From Desulfobacteraceae bacterium (GTDB lineage Bacteria; Desulfobacterota; Desulfobacteria; Desulfobacterales; JAABPS01): a stretch of DNA of 12,736 bases. How positions within the stretch are numbered: the first letter of the stretch is position 1; every line of letters starts with the position of its first letter. Where the stretch lies: the NCBI GenBank assembly GCA_011391835.1, contig JAABPS010000029.1, positions 1-12,736 of the forward strand, in the 5' to 3' direction. A program made the translations under genes and the position numbers. Positions 7,643 to 12,736 of this stretch are shown piece by piece. A model generated the notes under the pieces. It was given only the letters and a program-made list of their open reading frames with translations, did no database searches and was not told the DNA's origin.

Positions 7643-7829
7643 TCCATTTGAAACATATTGAACGTCAGAACCCGAATGCAAAATCCTTAGGAATACAGCC
7701 GTTATCACCAATGAAGTGATTTCATTTTTCATTGATTTTTAGATAGTTATTGTTTATTATGTCCGTCAATCCTTTTAAAACTACACTCAATCCAACTTTG
7801 GATTGTAAATACTTTTCAATTACACAGCC

Positions 7830-7999
7830 GTCATTACCCGGCTTGGAGACTGTGTCGCAATCCTTATTTGTCATTGCGAATGCACGACAGTGCATGTGGC
7901 AATCTTTATATTATCAAAAGCTTATGAGATTGCTTCGTCGTCCGCCGAGGCGGACTTCTCCAAAGACATTGTGACACCGTCTCTTAGCCGGGGCATGAC
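7830..7999. repeat. 170-bp palindromic non-coding element (MITE/REP-like)
   Basis: The ends form a terminal inverted repeat of about 34 bp: the left arm runs from GTCATTACCCGGCT at 7830 to about 7863, and the reverse complement of the right arm runs from GTCATGCCCCGGCT at 7999 back to about 7966, with the shared core GAGAC.GTGTC.CAAT. Inside are two more hairpins: 7873-7902 (ATTGC..ATGCAC / GTGCAT..GGCAAT) and a perfect one at 7940-7955 (GTCCGCC/GGCGGAC). The 'GTCATTGCGA...GGCAATC' and 'GAGATTGCTTCGTCG' text resembles dispersed 'TCATTGCGAG' palindromes that I know from delta-proteobacterial genomes. No protein is encoded. Whether it is mobile or repeated elsewhere cannot be seen here. Confidence 0.65.
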
Positions 8000-8066
8000 T
8001 GAATAAGAAAGAATGAGTCTATTGGCATATAGAAAATGACGAAAATAAAGGTGTGTTTATTGTCAG

Positions 8067-8106
8067 GTTATATTGTTTTTCGGAGTTATACAGAAAACTA
8101 TATAAC
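8067..8106. repeat. 13-bp inverted repeat at the left border of the cassette pair
   Basis: GTTATATTGTTTT (8067-8079) and AAAACTATATAAC (8094-8106) are complementary at 12 of 13 positions, with a 14-nt loop. The right arm ends in ATATAAC, and 5 nt later the first cassette begins with GTTAAGT. This could be the stub of an attC that lost its central stem, an attI-like or secondary integration site, or simply an operator. The rest of 8000-8111 shows no gene. Confidence 0.5.
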
Positions 8107-8112
8107 AACTTG

Positions 8113-8601
8113 TTAAGTGCATATGGATAAACATGAGCTTAAAAGGATACTGCGCGGTTCCCGGAATTTTTTCCTCGTAGGAAAAGATGTTTTAGAAACA
8201 GCTGATGATTGGGCTGAATACCTAGATTCTCTATTGCATGGAAATTGTCGTATTGAAGAAATTAATGGCGAACTTGTTGTTATTGAAGAACGCCGTTTGG
8301 TTGAAGAAACACGAGGGTTGAGGATAGAAATTAGACCAAAAGAACATTCACCGCCACATTTTCACGTAACATCAGGTAAAGTAAATGCATCTTTTCGAAT
8401 TGACAACTGTGAAAAATTAGCTGGTTTGGTCGGCCAGAAAGAACATCAGACTATAAAGTATTGGTGGCAGCAAGCGAAGCCGAAACTCATTAAAATTTGG
8501 GATGAAACAAGACCTGCTGGATGTTTGGTAGGTAGATACAAAGAGAACACTTAACACGGTGCTCGTGCGGACGCGGAACAGCCGCGCCACACAGCTTTCA
8601 G
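8113..8601 (+). mobile_element. Integron-type gene cassette 1 (DUF4160 payload)
   Basis: The unit starts inside GTTAAGT (8112-8118; crossover expected after its G) and ends at the G of the next GTT box (8601). Its first bases GTTAAGTG (8112-8119) are the exact reverse complement of CACTTAAC (8548-8555) near its end. That is what a cassette needs: when it circularises, its two ends pair as R' and R'' of one attC. It carries one gene filling the unit, with only a few bases before the start and the stop codon inside the R'' box. No integrase gene is visible nearby. Confidence 0.55.
8123..8554 (+). CDS. DUF4160 domain protein
   Basis: A 143-residue cytoplasmic protein. The C-terminal half matches DUF4160: IEIRPKEHSPPHFHVTSGKVNASFRI (from about 70), then a helix-rich end with IKYWWQQAKPKLIKIWDETRP. 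The HxPPHFHV block is the family hallmark and could bind metal, but I know of no established activity. The N-terminal half (KHELKRILRG...ADDWAEYLDSLL) is not recognised. ATG 8123 is used; GTG 8117, inside the cassette border box, is an alternative two codons longer. Neither has a Shine-Dalgarno sequence, which is common for integron cassette genes. The stop TAA lies inside the R'' box ACTTAAC. Confidence 0.8.
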   Translation: MDKHELKRILRGSRNFFLVGKDVLETADDWAEYLDSLLHGNCRIEEINGELVVIEERRLVEETRGLRIEIRPKEHSPPHFHVTSGKVNASFRIDNCEKLAGLVGQKEHQTIKYWWQQAKPKLIKIWDETRPAGCLVGRYKENT

Positions 8602-8609
8602 TTATAAGT
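8548..8609 (+). other. attC-like site closing cassette 1
   Basis: Order: R'' box CACTTAAC (8548-8555), imperfect stem, R' box GTTATAAGT (8601-8609). The stem pairs GCT.GTG.GG.CGCGG on the left (8561 on) with its complement CCGCGCC.CAC.AGC on the right (ending near 8595), leaving an unpaired C and an unpaired A on the left arm only. One-sided extrahelical bases and an AAC...GTT frame are the hallmarks of integron attC sites, and the length of about 60 bp is in range for short ones. Confidence 0.55.
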
Positions 8610-9007
8610 GATAAAATTATGACCGATGCAAAAGACATAAAAAGGGAAAGAAGAATAGTTTTATATGCAAAAATTGGGTTTGTAGTTTTTGCCGTCCTCG
8701 CTACCTTCTCAAATCACCCTGAATTTCTTGCTGCGGTTATTGGCCTAGGACTAATCTTGGTCATCAGATTTTTTATTTTCAATTCCACTCGATACCCATA
8801 TCTACATTCAAAATACAAACGGGGTGAGTACCCTGTTTTCCCCTTCATTCAGGCGGGAATATTATTAGCAATAGTGGTAACCATATTACTTTTTCTTTTT
8901 GGGTACATGAAGATATATAAAATCATTACCGCGTAATGACTTATAACAACATCTTTGAGAGGGACGCTCATTCCGCTGCGCTCCATTCGCGCCCCTCAAG
9001 ATGAGCG
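8602..9007 (+). mobile_element. Integron-type gene cassette 2 (membrane protein payload)
   Basis: The unit starts inside GTTATAAGT (8601-8609). Its closing R'' box ACTTATAAC (8939-8947) is the exact 9-nt reverse complement of that start, 329 bp apart. The match differs in sequence from that of cassette 1, so each unit carries its own pair, as expected when attC ends belong to the cassette. One short gene fills it in the same orientation as cassette 1. Confidence 0.55.
8619..8936 (+). CDS. Small three-helix membrane protein, unknown function
   Basis: A 105-residue protein with no family that I recognise. A charged N-terminus (MTDAKDIKRERR) is followed by a hydrophobic segment at about 14-30, a second at about 36-54, a short basic loop (YLHSKYKRGEYP), and a third at about 75-95, then a short tail (KIYKIITA). 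The frame is open upstream to 8559, but that part lies in the attC-like stem, so ATG 8619, 18 nt after the cassette border, is the likely start; no clear Shine-Dalgarno is present. The gene fills cassette 2 and ends 2 nt before its R'' box. It could be a small inner-membrane effector or a transport accessory protein; nothing decides this. Confidence 0.7.
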   Translation: MTDAKDIKRERRIVLYAKIGFVVFAVLATFSNHPEFLAAVIGLGLILVIRFFIFNSTRYPYLHSKYKRGEYPVFPFIQAGILLAIVVTILLFLFGYMKIYKIITA

Positions 9008-9013
9008 TTACAT
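8939..9013 (+). other. attC-like site closing cassette 2
   Basis: R'' box ACTTATAAC (8939-8947), then an imperfect stem pairing CATCTT-GAG-GGG-CGC (about 8950-8967) with GCGCCCCTCAAGATG (8989-9003), then AGC and R' box GTTACAT (9007-9013). Three extra bases (T, A, A) all lie on the left arm. The loop (about 21 nt) has its own small palindrome (GCTGCGC). The layout matches integron attC. The DNA after 9007 would start a third unit, but no matching R'' (ATGTAAC) is found in the 1.3 kb that follow. Confidence 0.55.
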
Positions 9014-9044
9014 GTAAAAATATATCTTTCAAATGTTACCATGC

Positions 9045-9074
9045 ATGTGCATAATATACCCATTATATACACAT
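9045..9074 (+). promoter_or_regulatory. Imperfect palindrome before vapB, likely autoregulatory operator
   Basis: ATGTGCATAATA at the left and TTATATACACAT at the right form an imperfect inverted repeat centred 28 nt before the vapB start, overlapping AT-rich -10-like sequence. VapB antitoxins usually bind such palindromes to repress their own operon. A GGAG ribosome site (9076-9079) follows, 8 nt before the ATG at 9088. Confidence 0.4.
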
Positions 9075-9087
9075 CGGAGATAAAGTT

Positions 9088-9282
9088 ATGAGAACAAATG
9101 TGGTCGTAGATGATAAATTGATGGCATCGGCTCTTAAAGTATCCGGTCTCAAAACGAAAAAAGATGCCATCGAAGAAGGATTACGACTGCTGGTACAAGT
9201 GAAGCGCCAGAAAAAAATCAAGGGGTTTCGAGGTAAACTGAAATGGTCCGGAAATCTCGATGCGATGAGGATAGATAAATGA
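9088..9282 (+). CDS. vapB: VapB-type antitoxin, apparently orphaned
   Basis: A 64-residue antitoxin of the VapB ribbon-helix-helix-like type. The N-terminus MRTNVVVDDKLMASALKVSGLKTKKDAIEEGLRLLV (1-36) is the DNA-binding and dimer part (beta strand, then two helices with the 'sGlkTkk..ieeglrlLv' text). The C-terminus RQKKIKGFRGKLKWSGNLDAMR (39-61) is the toxin-wrapping tail. Ribosome site GGAG lies 8 nt upstream. The stop overlaps the vapC start (ATGA at 9279-9282), the usual coupling. Its toxin partner is deleted (see vapC remnant), so it can no longer neutralise a local toxin; it might act as a repressor or cross-neutralise another VapC. Confidence 0.88.
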   Translation: MRTNVVVDDKLMASALKVSGLKTKKDAIEEGLRLLVQVKRQKKIKGFRGKLKWSGNLDAMRIDK

Positions 9283-9445
9283 TCCTCATCGATTCATCCG
9301 TTTGGATTGACTACTTCAACGGCATTCAAACAGCTCAAACGGATTGGCTCGATTCCTCATCCACCACCAGTTTACATTGCTGCACTGCGACCGTGATTTC
9401 GATCCCATGGTCAAGTTTTTAGGTTTAGAAATAATCGACATATAA
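9279..9445 (+). pseudogene. vapC: VapC PIN-domain toxin, internally deleted
   Basis: The start MILIDSSVWIDYFNG with first acidic residue D5 is a classic PIN-domain N-terminus and continues to about residue 25 (QTDWLD). After that the frame gives non-family text and stops at 9420-9422 (47 codons). In another frame, the same DNA encodes LLHCDRDFDPMVKFLGLEIIDI and a stop at 9443-9445, a typical VapC C-terminus including the late acidic DRDFD motif. VapC toxins have about 130 residues, so roughly 75-85 central codons are missing and the frame is shifted at the junction near 9350-9360. The central catalytic acids and fold are gone, so this cannot be an active RNase. Confidence 0.85.
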
Positions 9446-9454
9446 GAGCCAGCC

Positions 9455-9482
9455 CACCGGATCCGCATTCTATGTGCCGGTG
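9455..9482. repeat. Small hairpin between vapC remnant and higB
   Basis: CACCGG (9455-9460) and CCGGTG (9477-9482) are perfect inverted repeats around a 16-nt loop. No T-tract follows on either side within a terminator distance, so termination is unlikely. It could be a remnant of deleted DNA. Confidence 0.3.
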
Positions 9483-9504
9483 ATCTCCAAGTAAAAAAAT
9501 ATGC

Positions 9505-9533
9505 TTGACATATTACGTTTAACGTAATACTCA
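9505..9533 (+). promoter_or_regulatory. higBA promoter with perfect palindromic operator
   Basis: TTGACA (9505-9510) is a perfect -35 box. It is followed by the perfect inverted repeat TATTACGTT-T-AACGTAATA (9511-9529), which fills the spacer and overlaps the likely -10 region (TACTCA 9528-9533 at 17-nt spacing, or TAATAC 9525-9530 at 14 nt). The palindrome is a good candidate for the HigA binding site, so the antitoxin would block polymerase. The start point would fall close to the higB ATG at 9541. Confidence 0.65.
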
Positions 9534-9540
9534 TAGCCAT

Positions 9541-9819
9541 ATGATAAAATCATTTGCCTGCCGAGATACTGAAAAATTATTTAACGATCAAAGAGTTCTT
9601 CGCTTTCAATCTTTTGAACGGCAGGCAAGAAAAAGGCTTATGGTTCTTCATGCCGCTCCGAGTTTGGATGCCTTAATGCTTAATCCGAGCAACAAGTTTC
9701 ATTCTCTAAAAGGAAACAGGAAGGGACAATTCGCCATCCGTATTAACAAGCAATGGCGTGTTTGTTTTGAGTGGCATGATGGCAATGCATTTAATGCAGA
9801 AATAACCGATTATCATTGA
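9541..9819 (+). CDS. higB: HigB-type mRNA interferase toxin
   Basis: A 92-residue toxin of the RelE/HigB superfamily ('plasmid maintenance killer' type). Family text is seen along its length: IKSFACRDTEKLFND at the start, FERQARKRLMVLHAAPSLDALMLNPSNKFHSLKGNRKGQFAIRINKQWRVCFEW in the middle, and ITDYH at the C-terminus, where the last His is usually catalytic. It would cleave mRNA on ribosomes. Length is normal and the frame intact. No Shine-Dalgarno precedes ATG, and the promoter's predicted start lies only a few bases upstream, so the transcript may be nearly leaderless. Toxin-first order with higA 7 nt downstream is typical of HigBA. Confidence 0.92.
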   Translation: MIKSFACRDTEKLFNDQRVLRFQSFERQARKRLMVLHAAPSLDALMLNPSNKFHSLKGNRKGQFAIRINKQWRVCFEWHDGNAFNAEITDYH

Positions 9820-9826
9820 GGTATAT

Positions 9827-10162
9827 ATGGGCACTAAAAAACTTCTTGATCCGATAACCCCAGGTGAAATCCTTCGTGACGATTTTATGGAACCTTTGGG
9901 AGTTAGCATAAATCAACTCTCACGTGAACTTTCTGTTCCCCCAAACCGAATCAGTGAAATTGTCAACGGGAAAAGATCTATTACTGCAGATACCGCATTA
10001 AGACTTGAGCGCTATTTTAATGTTGAAGCTCAGTTTTGGCTGAATTTACAGAATGAATATGATTTGCGAATAGTAAAGCGAAAAATTTGGCCTGACATCG
10101 AGAAACGAATTATTCCGATAAAGGCTATGGAAACAGGTATTGAGCAAAATACCGTGGCATAA
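9827..10162 (+). CDS. higA: HigA-type antitoxin, XRE-family regulator
   Basis: A 111-residue antitoxin with a helix-turn-helix of the XRE/HigA type: ITPGEILRDDFMEPLGVSINQLSRELSVPPNRISEIVNGKRSITADTALRLERYFNVEAQFWLNLQNEYDLRI (about 10-82). 'HPGEiL.eeFl.plgls...lA..l.v....i..i..G.r.it.dtAlrL...f' is the HigA signature, with Ile in place of the usual His. It neutralises HigB and represses the operon, probably at the palindrome 9511-9529. GAGG lies 7 nt before ATG. The C-terminal 25 residues are less conserved. No terminator is seen downstream. Confidence 0.93.
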   Translation: MGTKKLLDPITPGEILRDDFMEPLGVSINQLSRELSVPPNRISEIVNGKRSITADTALRLERYFNVEAQFWLNLQNEYDLRIVKRKIWPDIEKRIIPIKAMETGIEQNTVA

Positions 10163-10312
10163 CCTGATGCTGGAAGGGAAGCGTGAAAAGACCGCGCTCC
10201 CCACAGCAGCGGCTTGTGTGCCAGGCATGGCACGCAGCCAGTGAGGTGCAGGTCCTTATACCAGGTGTTCGCAGAGCCGAAGATTAGGAAAAGAACACTG
10301 ACCGACTATGCA
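10163..10312. other. Intergenic stretch with two hairpins after higA
   Basis: Hairpin A (10168-10208) pairs TGCTG...GGGAAGCG with CGCTCCC...CAGCA, with a bulged A, and starts 6 nt after the higA stop. Hairpin B (10217-10232) pairs GTGCCA with TGGCAC around GGCA. A weaker 6-bp pair GTGTTC/GAACAC spans about 10265-10299. None has a T-tract, so no intrinsic terminator is called. The GC-rich folded text could be a degenerate recombination site or a remnant of a structured RNA; no class is recognised. Confidence 0.35.
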
Positions 10313-11011
10313 CTACTTATTTTTCACAAGCATCGTGGAGGGGTCCAGAATTAAATTCAGATCGCTTTTCAGTTTGCCGGAGCTTTTCAGCACTTCCAAA
10401 TGAACTTCCTTCTCCACAGGCTGCAGTTGTATGATAATGTCGAACAGGTCGGAAACATCTTTGAGCTGTATGGGCAATTCTCCTGAAACGGGGCTTTCAT
10501 GGCGATGGGTTTGAACCGTAAACCACATGGCCATTTTTTTATTATCCGCGAGGGTTTTAAGTTCGGAAAGGATTGTCCGAACAGGCTTGTCAAAGGAAAG
10601 TCCATCAACAATTACCATGTGGGGCATGAAAATATCCTGTTCTGATAAATCATTCAATCGTTCCTCAAATTGGGGCACGTTAAATCCTGAGGCTTTAAAG
10701 GTCATGATAAACCGATGGGGAAGAATGGATTCCCATAGTCTATTCATCTGTTTGATGCCATACTGATCTGAAATATTACGAAAGACTTCATCATACCATA
10801 AACTGACTTTTGCAACAGGATCATTTAAGCTGATATGAAGAACGTTTTTGCCGTTTAGCTGGTTGTACAGAGCGAGTTGAACCAGAAGAGATGTCTTTCC
10901 AACCCCCGCATGAGCCAGCACTGCACCAAAACCGCTTTCAGGAAGAATATCTTCACCAATATTGCCAATACTCATCAAAGGATTTTTCAATATTAAATCT
11001 TTTTTAAGCAT
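10313..11011 (-). CDS. P-loop RecA/RAD55-like ATPase, function unknown
   Basis: A 232-residue cytoplasmic protein with a single RecA-type ATPase core. Walker A is AHAGVGKT (33-40) in GFGAVLAHAGVGKTSLLVQLAL; NVLHISLNDP (56-65) follows as the next strand with an acidic end; Walker B is HMVIVDGL (131-138); MAMWFTVQTHRHE (160-172) resembles the sensor strand. It resembles KaiC/RAD55-like or Flp-type regulatory ATPases but lacks their extra domains, so no function is assigned. The frame is open to 11182, but ATG 11011 is chosen: it has AAAGGAA 9 nt upstream and the extension is Cys/Asn-rich non-family text. The gene lies 180 bp after EF-G on the same strand, beyond a terminator, so it probably has its own promoter, which I could not locate. 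Confidence 0.8.
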   Translation of the reverse strand: MLKKDLILKNPLMSIGNIGEDILPESGFGAVLAHAGVGKTSLLVQLALYNQLNGKNVLHISLNDPVAKVSLWYDEVFRNISDQYGIKQMNRLWESILPHRFIMTFKASGFNVPQFEERLNDLSEQDIFMPHMVIVDGLSFDKPVRTILSELKTLADNKKMAMWFTVQTHRHESPVSGELPIQLKDVSDLFDIIIQLQPVEKEVHLEVLKSSGKLKSDLNLILDPSTMLVKNK

Positions 11012-11162
11012 GATGAAATTCCTTTCTTTTATATGGATAACCTTATCGTTAGAGAAAGGTTTCCTGGGAATACAATCCGTTTCAGCACAGCGGTTTTTGC
11101 AGAAACCCATTCTCGAATGGATAATATCATTTTCATCTTTAATGTCAGATCTGTTCTTATTC

Positions 11163-11200
11163 AAAAAAAAGAAATGTCGCATTTTAATTGCCTACGCGAC
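11163..11200 (-). terminator. Intrinsic terminator of the EF-G gene
   Basis: On the minus strand, GTCGCGT (11200-11194) and ATGCGAC (11182-11176) form a 7-bp stem with one G-U pair and an 11-nt loop, followed by ATTTCTTTTTTTTG. The left arm overlaps the last EF-G codons and the TAG stop (11194-11192), so termination is set directly behind the gene. Confidence 0.6.
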
Positions 11201-12736
11201 GTTTTGTTTATCTTCAGCCTGGTTCTTAATCAACTCATCGGATATGGACTTGGGCACCTGTTTATAAGTTGAAAACTCCATAGTAAATTGCGCTTTTCCC
11301 TGTGTCAGAGATCTAATAACCGTTGCATATCCGAACATTTCTGAGAGCGGAACCTGCGCCTCGACCGCGCATTGGGGGCCTTCATCCTGGGAACCCACGA
11401 TGATCGCGCGACGCTGGTTTAAGGATTTTAAAACAGAACCCTGAAAATCCGTCGGGGCTTCAACAACCACTTTCATGATCGGTTCCAGGATAACCGGAGC
11501 CGCTTTCCGGTATCCTTCCAGAAAAGCGCCTCTGGCCGCAGCCTGGAATGCCATGTCAGATGAATCCACAGAATGGGAGTCGCCATCGGTGATGGCAACA
11601 CGGATTCCGGTGACAGGGAATTTCATCAGCGGGCCTTTTGCCAGACAATTGATGAATCCCTTTTCACACGCAGGAATATATTGAGTGGGGATAGAACCGC
11701 CTTTTACTTTGTTTTCAAATACGAATTCATCTTCTGTGGCAGGTTCCATATATCCCTGAACCCGTCCAAATTGTCCTGCACCGCCGGTTTGTTTTTTATG
11801 GATGTAATTAAATTCCGCCATTTGAGTAATTGTTTCCCTGTACGCAACTCGAGGCTTGCTGGTAGTTACATTGGCATTATATTCGCGACGCATCCGTTCG
11901 ACATATACTTCCAGATGAAGTTCTCCCATCCCCGCGATAATTGTGTCTTTCGTTTCCTTGCTTACATAGGTTTTAAAGGTTGGATCTTCTTTGGAAAATC
12001 GGTTTAGCGCTTTAGACATATTGATCTGTGATTTATTGTCTTCAGGGAATATCGCAAGAGATATAACAGGTTCAGGCACATGCATGGGAGTCATGGTCAT
12101 ACTGATTCCGGGAGATACAAACGTATCACCTGACACGCAGTCAATACCGAAAAGAGCGCCAATGTGGCCCGCATACAGTGTATCGATATCCTCCATCTGA
12201 TCCGCATGCATGCGGACTAAACGACCCACTTTTATTTTTTTCCCTGTACGAACATTTACTACCGAATCTCCTGAAGAAAGCATCCCCTGATAGACACGAA
12301 TATAAGTGAGCTGGCCGTATGGACCATCTTCCAGTTTAAAAGCAAGAGAAACAAGGGGCTGATCCGGATCATTAGAAAGGATTACTCTCGCTTCATTGTT
12401 ATCCATATCAATGGCTTCATTTTCCACATCCGATGGACTGGGAAGCAGATTTGTCACGGCATCCAGAAGGGGTTGAACGCCTTTATTTTTATATGCAGAC
12501 CCCATATAAACAGGCATTAATTTTCTTTGAAGCACACCCGTACGAATGGATTGAAGCATGAGCTGTTCGGAGATATCTTTTTCTTCAAGGATTCTTTCCG
12601 TTAATTCATCTGAAAAAACGGAAGCAGCATCTATTAAAGTTTCACGCTTTTCTGTTGCAATCCCAATAAGGTCTTGAGGTATTTCTTCTGTTCGAACCGT
12701 TTCACCGTTAGCTCCATCAAAATAGAGGGCTTTCAT
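11192..12736 (-). CDS. fusA: Translation elongation factor G, mitochondrial/spd-type (C-terminal 514 residues)
   Basis: EF-G moves tRNAs and mRNA through the ribosome with GTP. The gene runs off the right edge; the first visible residues (MKALYFDGANGE) match the end of the GTPase domain, so about 170-190 N-terminal residues with the GTP motifs lie outside. Seen in order: the last part of the G domain (MGSAYKNKGVQPLLDAVTNLLPSP), domain II (LVSLAFKLEDGPYGQLTYIRVYQG...GALFGIDCVSGDTF), domain III (EDPTFK...GMGELHLEVYVERMRREY), domain IV (HKKQTGGAGQFGRV, then DGDSHSVDSSDMAF) and domain V (LEPIMKVVVEAP...MFGYATVIRSLTQGKAQFTMEFSTY). GIDC.SGDTF and HKKQ.GGAGQ are characteristic of mitochondrial EF-G1 and bacterial spdEFG1 rather than the standard enzyme. 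Stop TAG lies in the terminator stem. Confidence 0.95.
   Translation of the reverse strand: MKALYFDGANGETVRTEEIPQDLIGIATEKRETLIDAASVFSDELTERILEEKDISEQLMLQSIRTGVLQRKLMPVYMGSAYKNKGVQPLLDAVTNLLPSPSDVENEAIDMDNNEARVILSNDPDQPLVSLAFKLEDGPYGQLTYIRVYQGMLSSGDSVVNVRTGKKIKVGRLVRMHADQMEDIDTLYAGHIGALFGIDCVSGDTFVSPGISMTMTPMHVPEPVISLAIFPEDNKSQINMSKALNRFSKEDPTFKTYVSKETKDTIIAGMGELHLEVYVERMRREYNANVTTSKPRVAYRETITQMAEFNYIHKKQTGGAGQFGRVQGYMEPATEDEFVFENKVKGGSIPTQYIPACEKGFINCLAKGPLMKFPVTGIRVAITDGDSHSVDSSDMAFQAAARGAFLEGYRKAAPVILEPIMKVVVEAPTDFQGSVLKSLNQRRAIIVGSQDEGPQCAVEAQVPLSEMFGYATVIRSLTQGKAQFTMEFSTYKQVPKSISDELIKNQAEDKQNVA

Noticed and set aside
7750..7974. Plus-strand open frame of 74 codons upstream of the cassettes
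   Set aside because: It runs through the palindromic element 7830-7999, has no ribosome site, and its composition follows the repeat.
7830..8111. Insertion sequence or attI with integrase
   Set aside because: Terminal inverted repeats are present but there is no transposase or integrase frame on either strand.
8559..8618. N-terminal extension of the cassette 2 gene
   Set aside because: These codons lie in the attC-like stem and the start would be a GTG inside it; ATG 8619 after the cassette border fits better.
9007..10162. Calling vapB-vapC-higBA a third integron cassette
   Set aside because: It begins at a GTTACATG box, but the matching CATGTAAC end box is not found downstream.
10163..10312. 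Group II intron 3' end or tRNA-like remnant
   Set aside because: No domain V-like hairpin or tRNA arms could be laid out; the resemblance is only in GC-rich folded text.

Overview
The window looks like chromosomal DNA of a moderate-GC, Gram-negative anaerobe, most likely a delta-proteobacterium (Desulfobacterota). This is an inference. It rests on an EF-G of the mitochondrial-like 'spd' type (spirochaete, planctomycete, delta-proteobacterial), a complete AmmeMemoRadiSam gene set, a near-consensus sigma-54 promoter, and a mix of toxin-antitoxin genes, palindromic repeats and integron-like cassettes between housekeeping genes. No rRNA, tRNA, CRISPR array, integrase or transposase gene was seen.

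Layout. (1) 1-513 (-) is the start of an exported solute-binding protein (ABC family 5), driven by a sigma-54-type promoter at 561-577. (2) 578-1039 has no convincing gene: a decayed reading frame, two small hairpins and an attC-like hairpin. (3) 1046-1936 (-) is a protein with a class III cyclase-like core. (4) 7582 down to 2036 (-) is a tight four-gene operon with overlaps of 14-38 nt or a 1-nt gap: exported Memo-AMMECR1 fusion, membrane protein with an inserted spermidine-synthase-like domain, Tat-type radical SAM enzyme (AmrS), and a crotonase-fold enzyme. A sigma-70-type promoter precedes it. (5) 7830-7999 is a 170-bp non-coding palindromic element with long terminal inverted repeats. (6) 8113-9007 (+) shows two consecutive integron-type gene cassettes (a DUF4160 protein and a small membrane protein), each closed by an attC-like folded site. 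(7) 9045-10162 (+) carries an orphan vapB antitoxin with a deleted vapC, then an intact higBA module with its own palindromic operator. (8) 10313-11011 (-) is a P-loop RecA-like ATPase. (9) 11192-12736 (-) is the C-terminal three quarters of EF-G, ending in an intrinsic terminator.

The most interesting part is the operon at 2036-7582. Memo-AMMECR1 has a Sec-type signal peptide, the radical SAM enzyme a twin-arginine motif, and positive-inside counting puts the synthase-like domain of the membrane protein outside the cytoplasm. Together these suggest an envelope-located AmmeMemoRadiSam pathway of unknown product. The second point is the cassette pair at 8113-9007. Each cassette's first bases are the exact reverse complement of its own terminal R''-like box, as expected for integron cassettes that circularise through attC, yet no integrase is visible.
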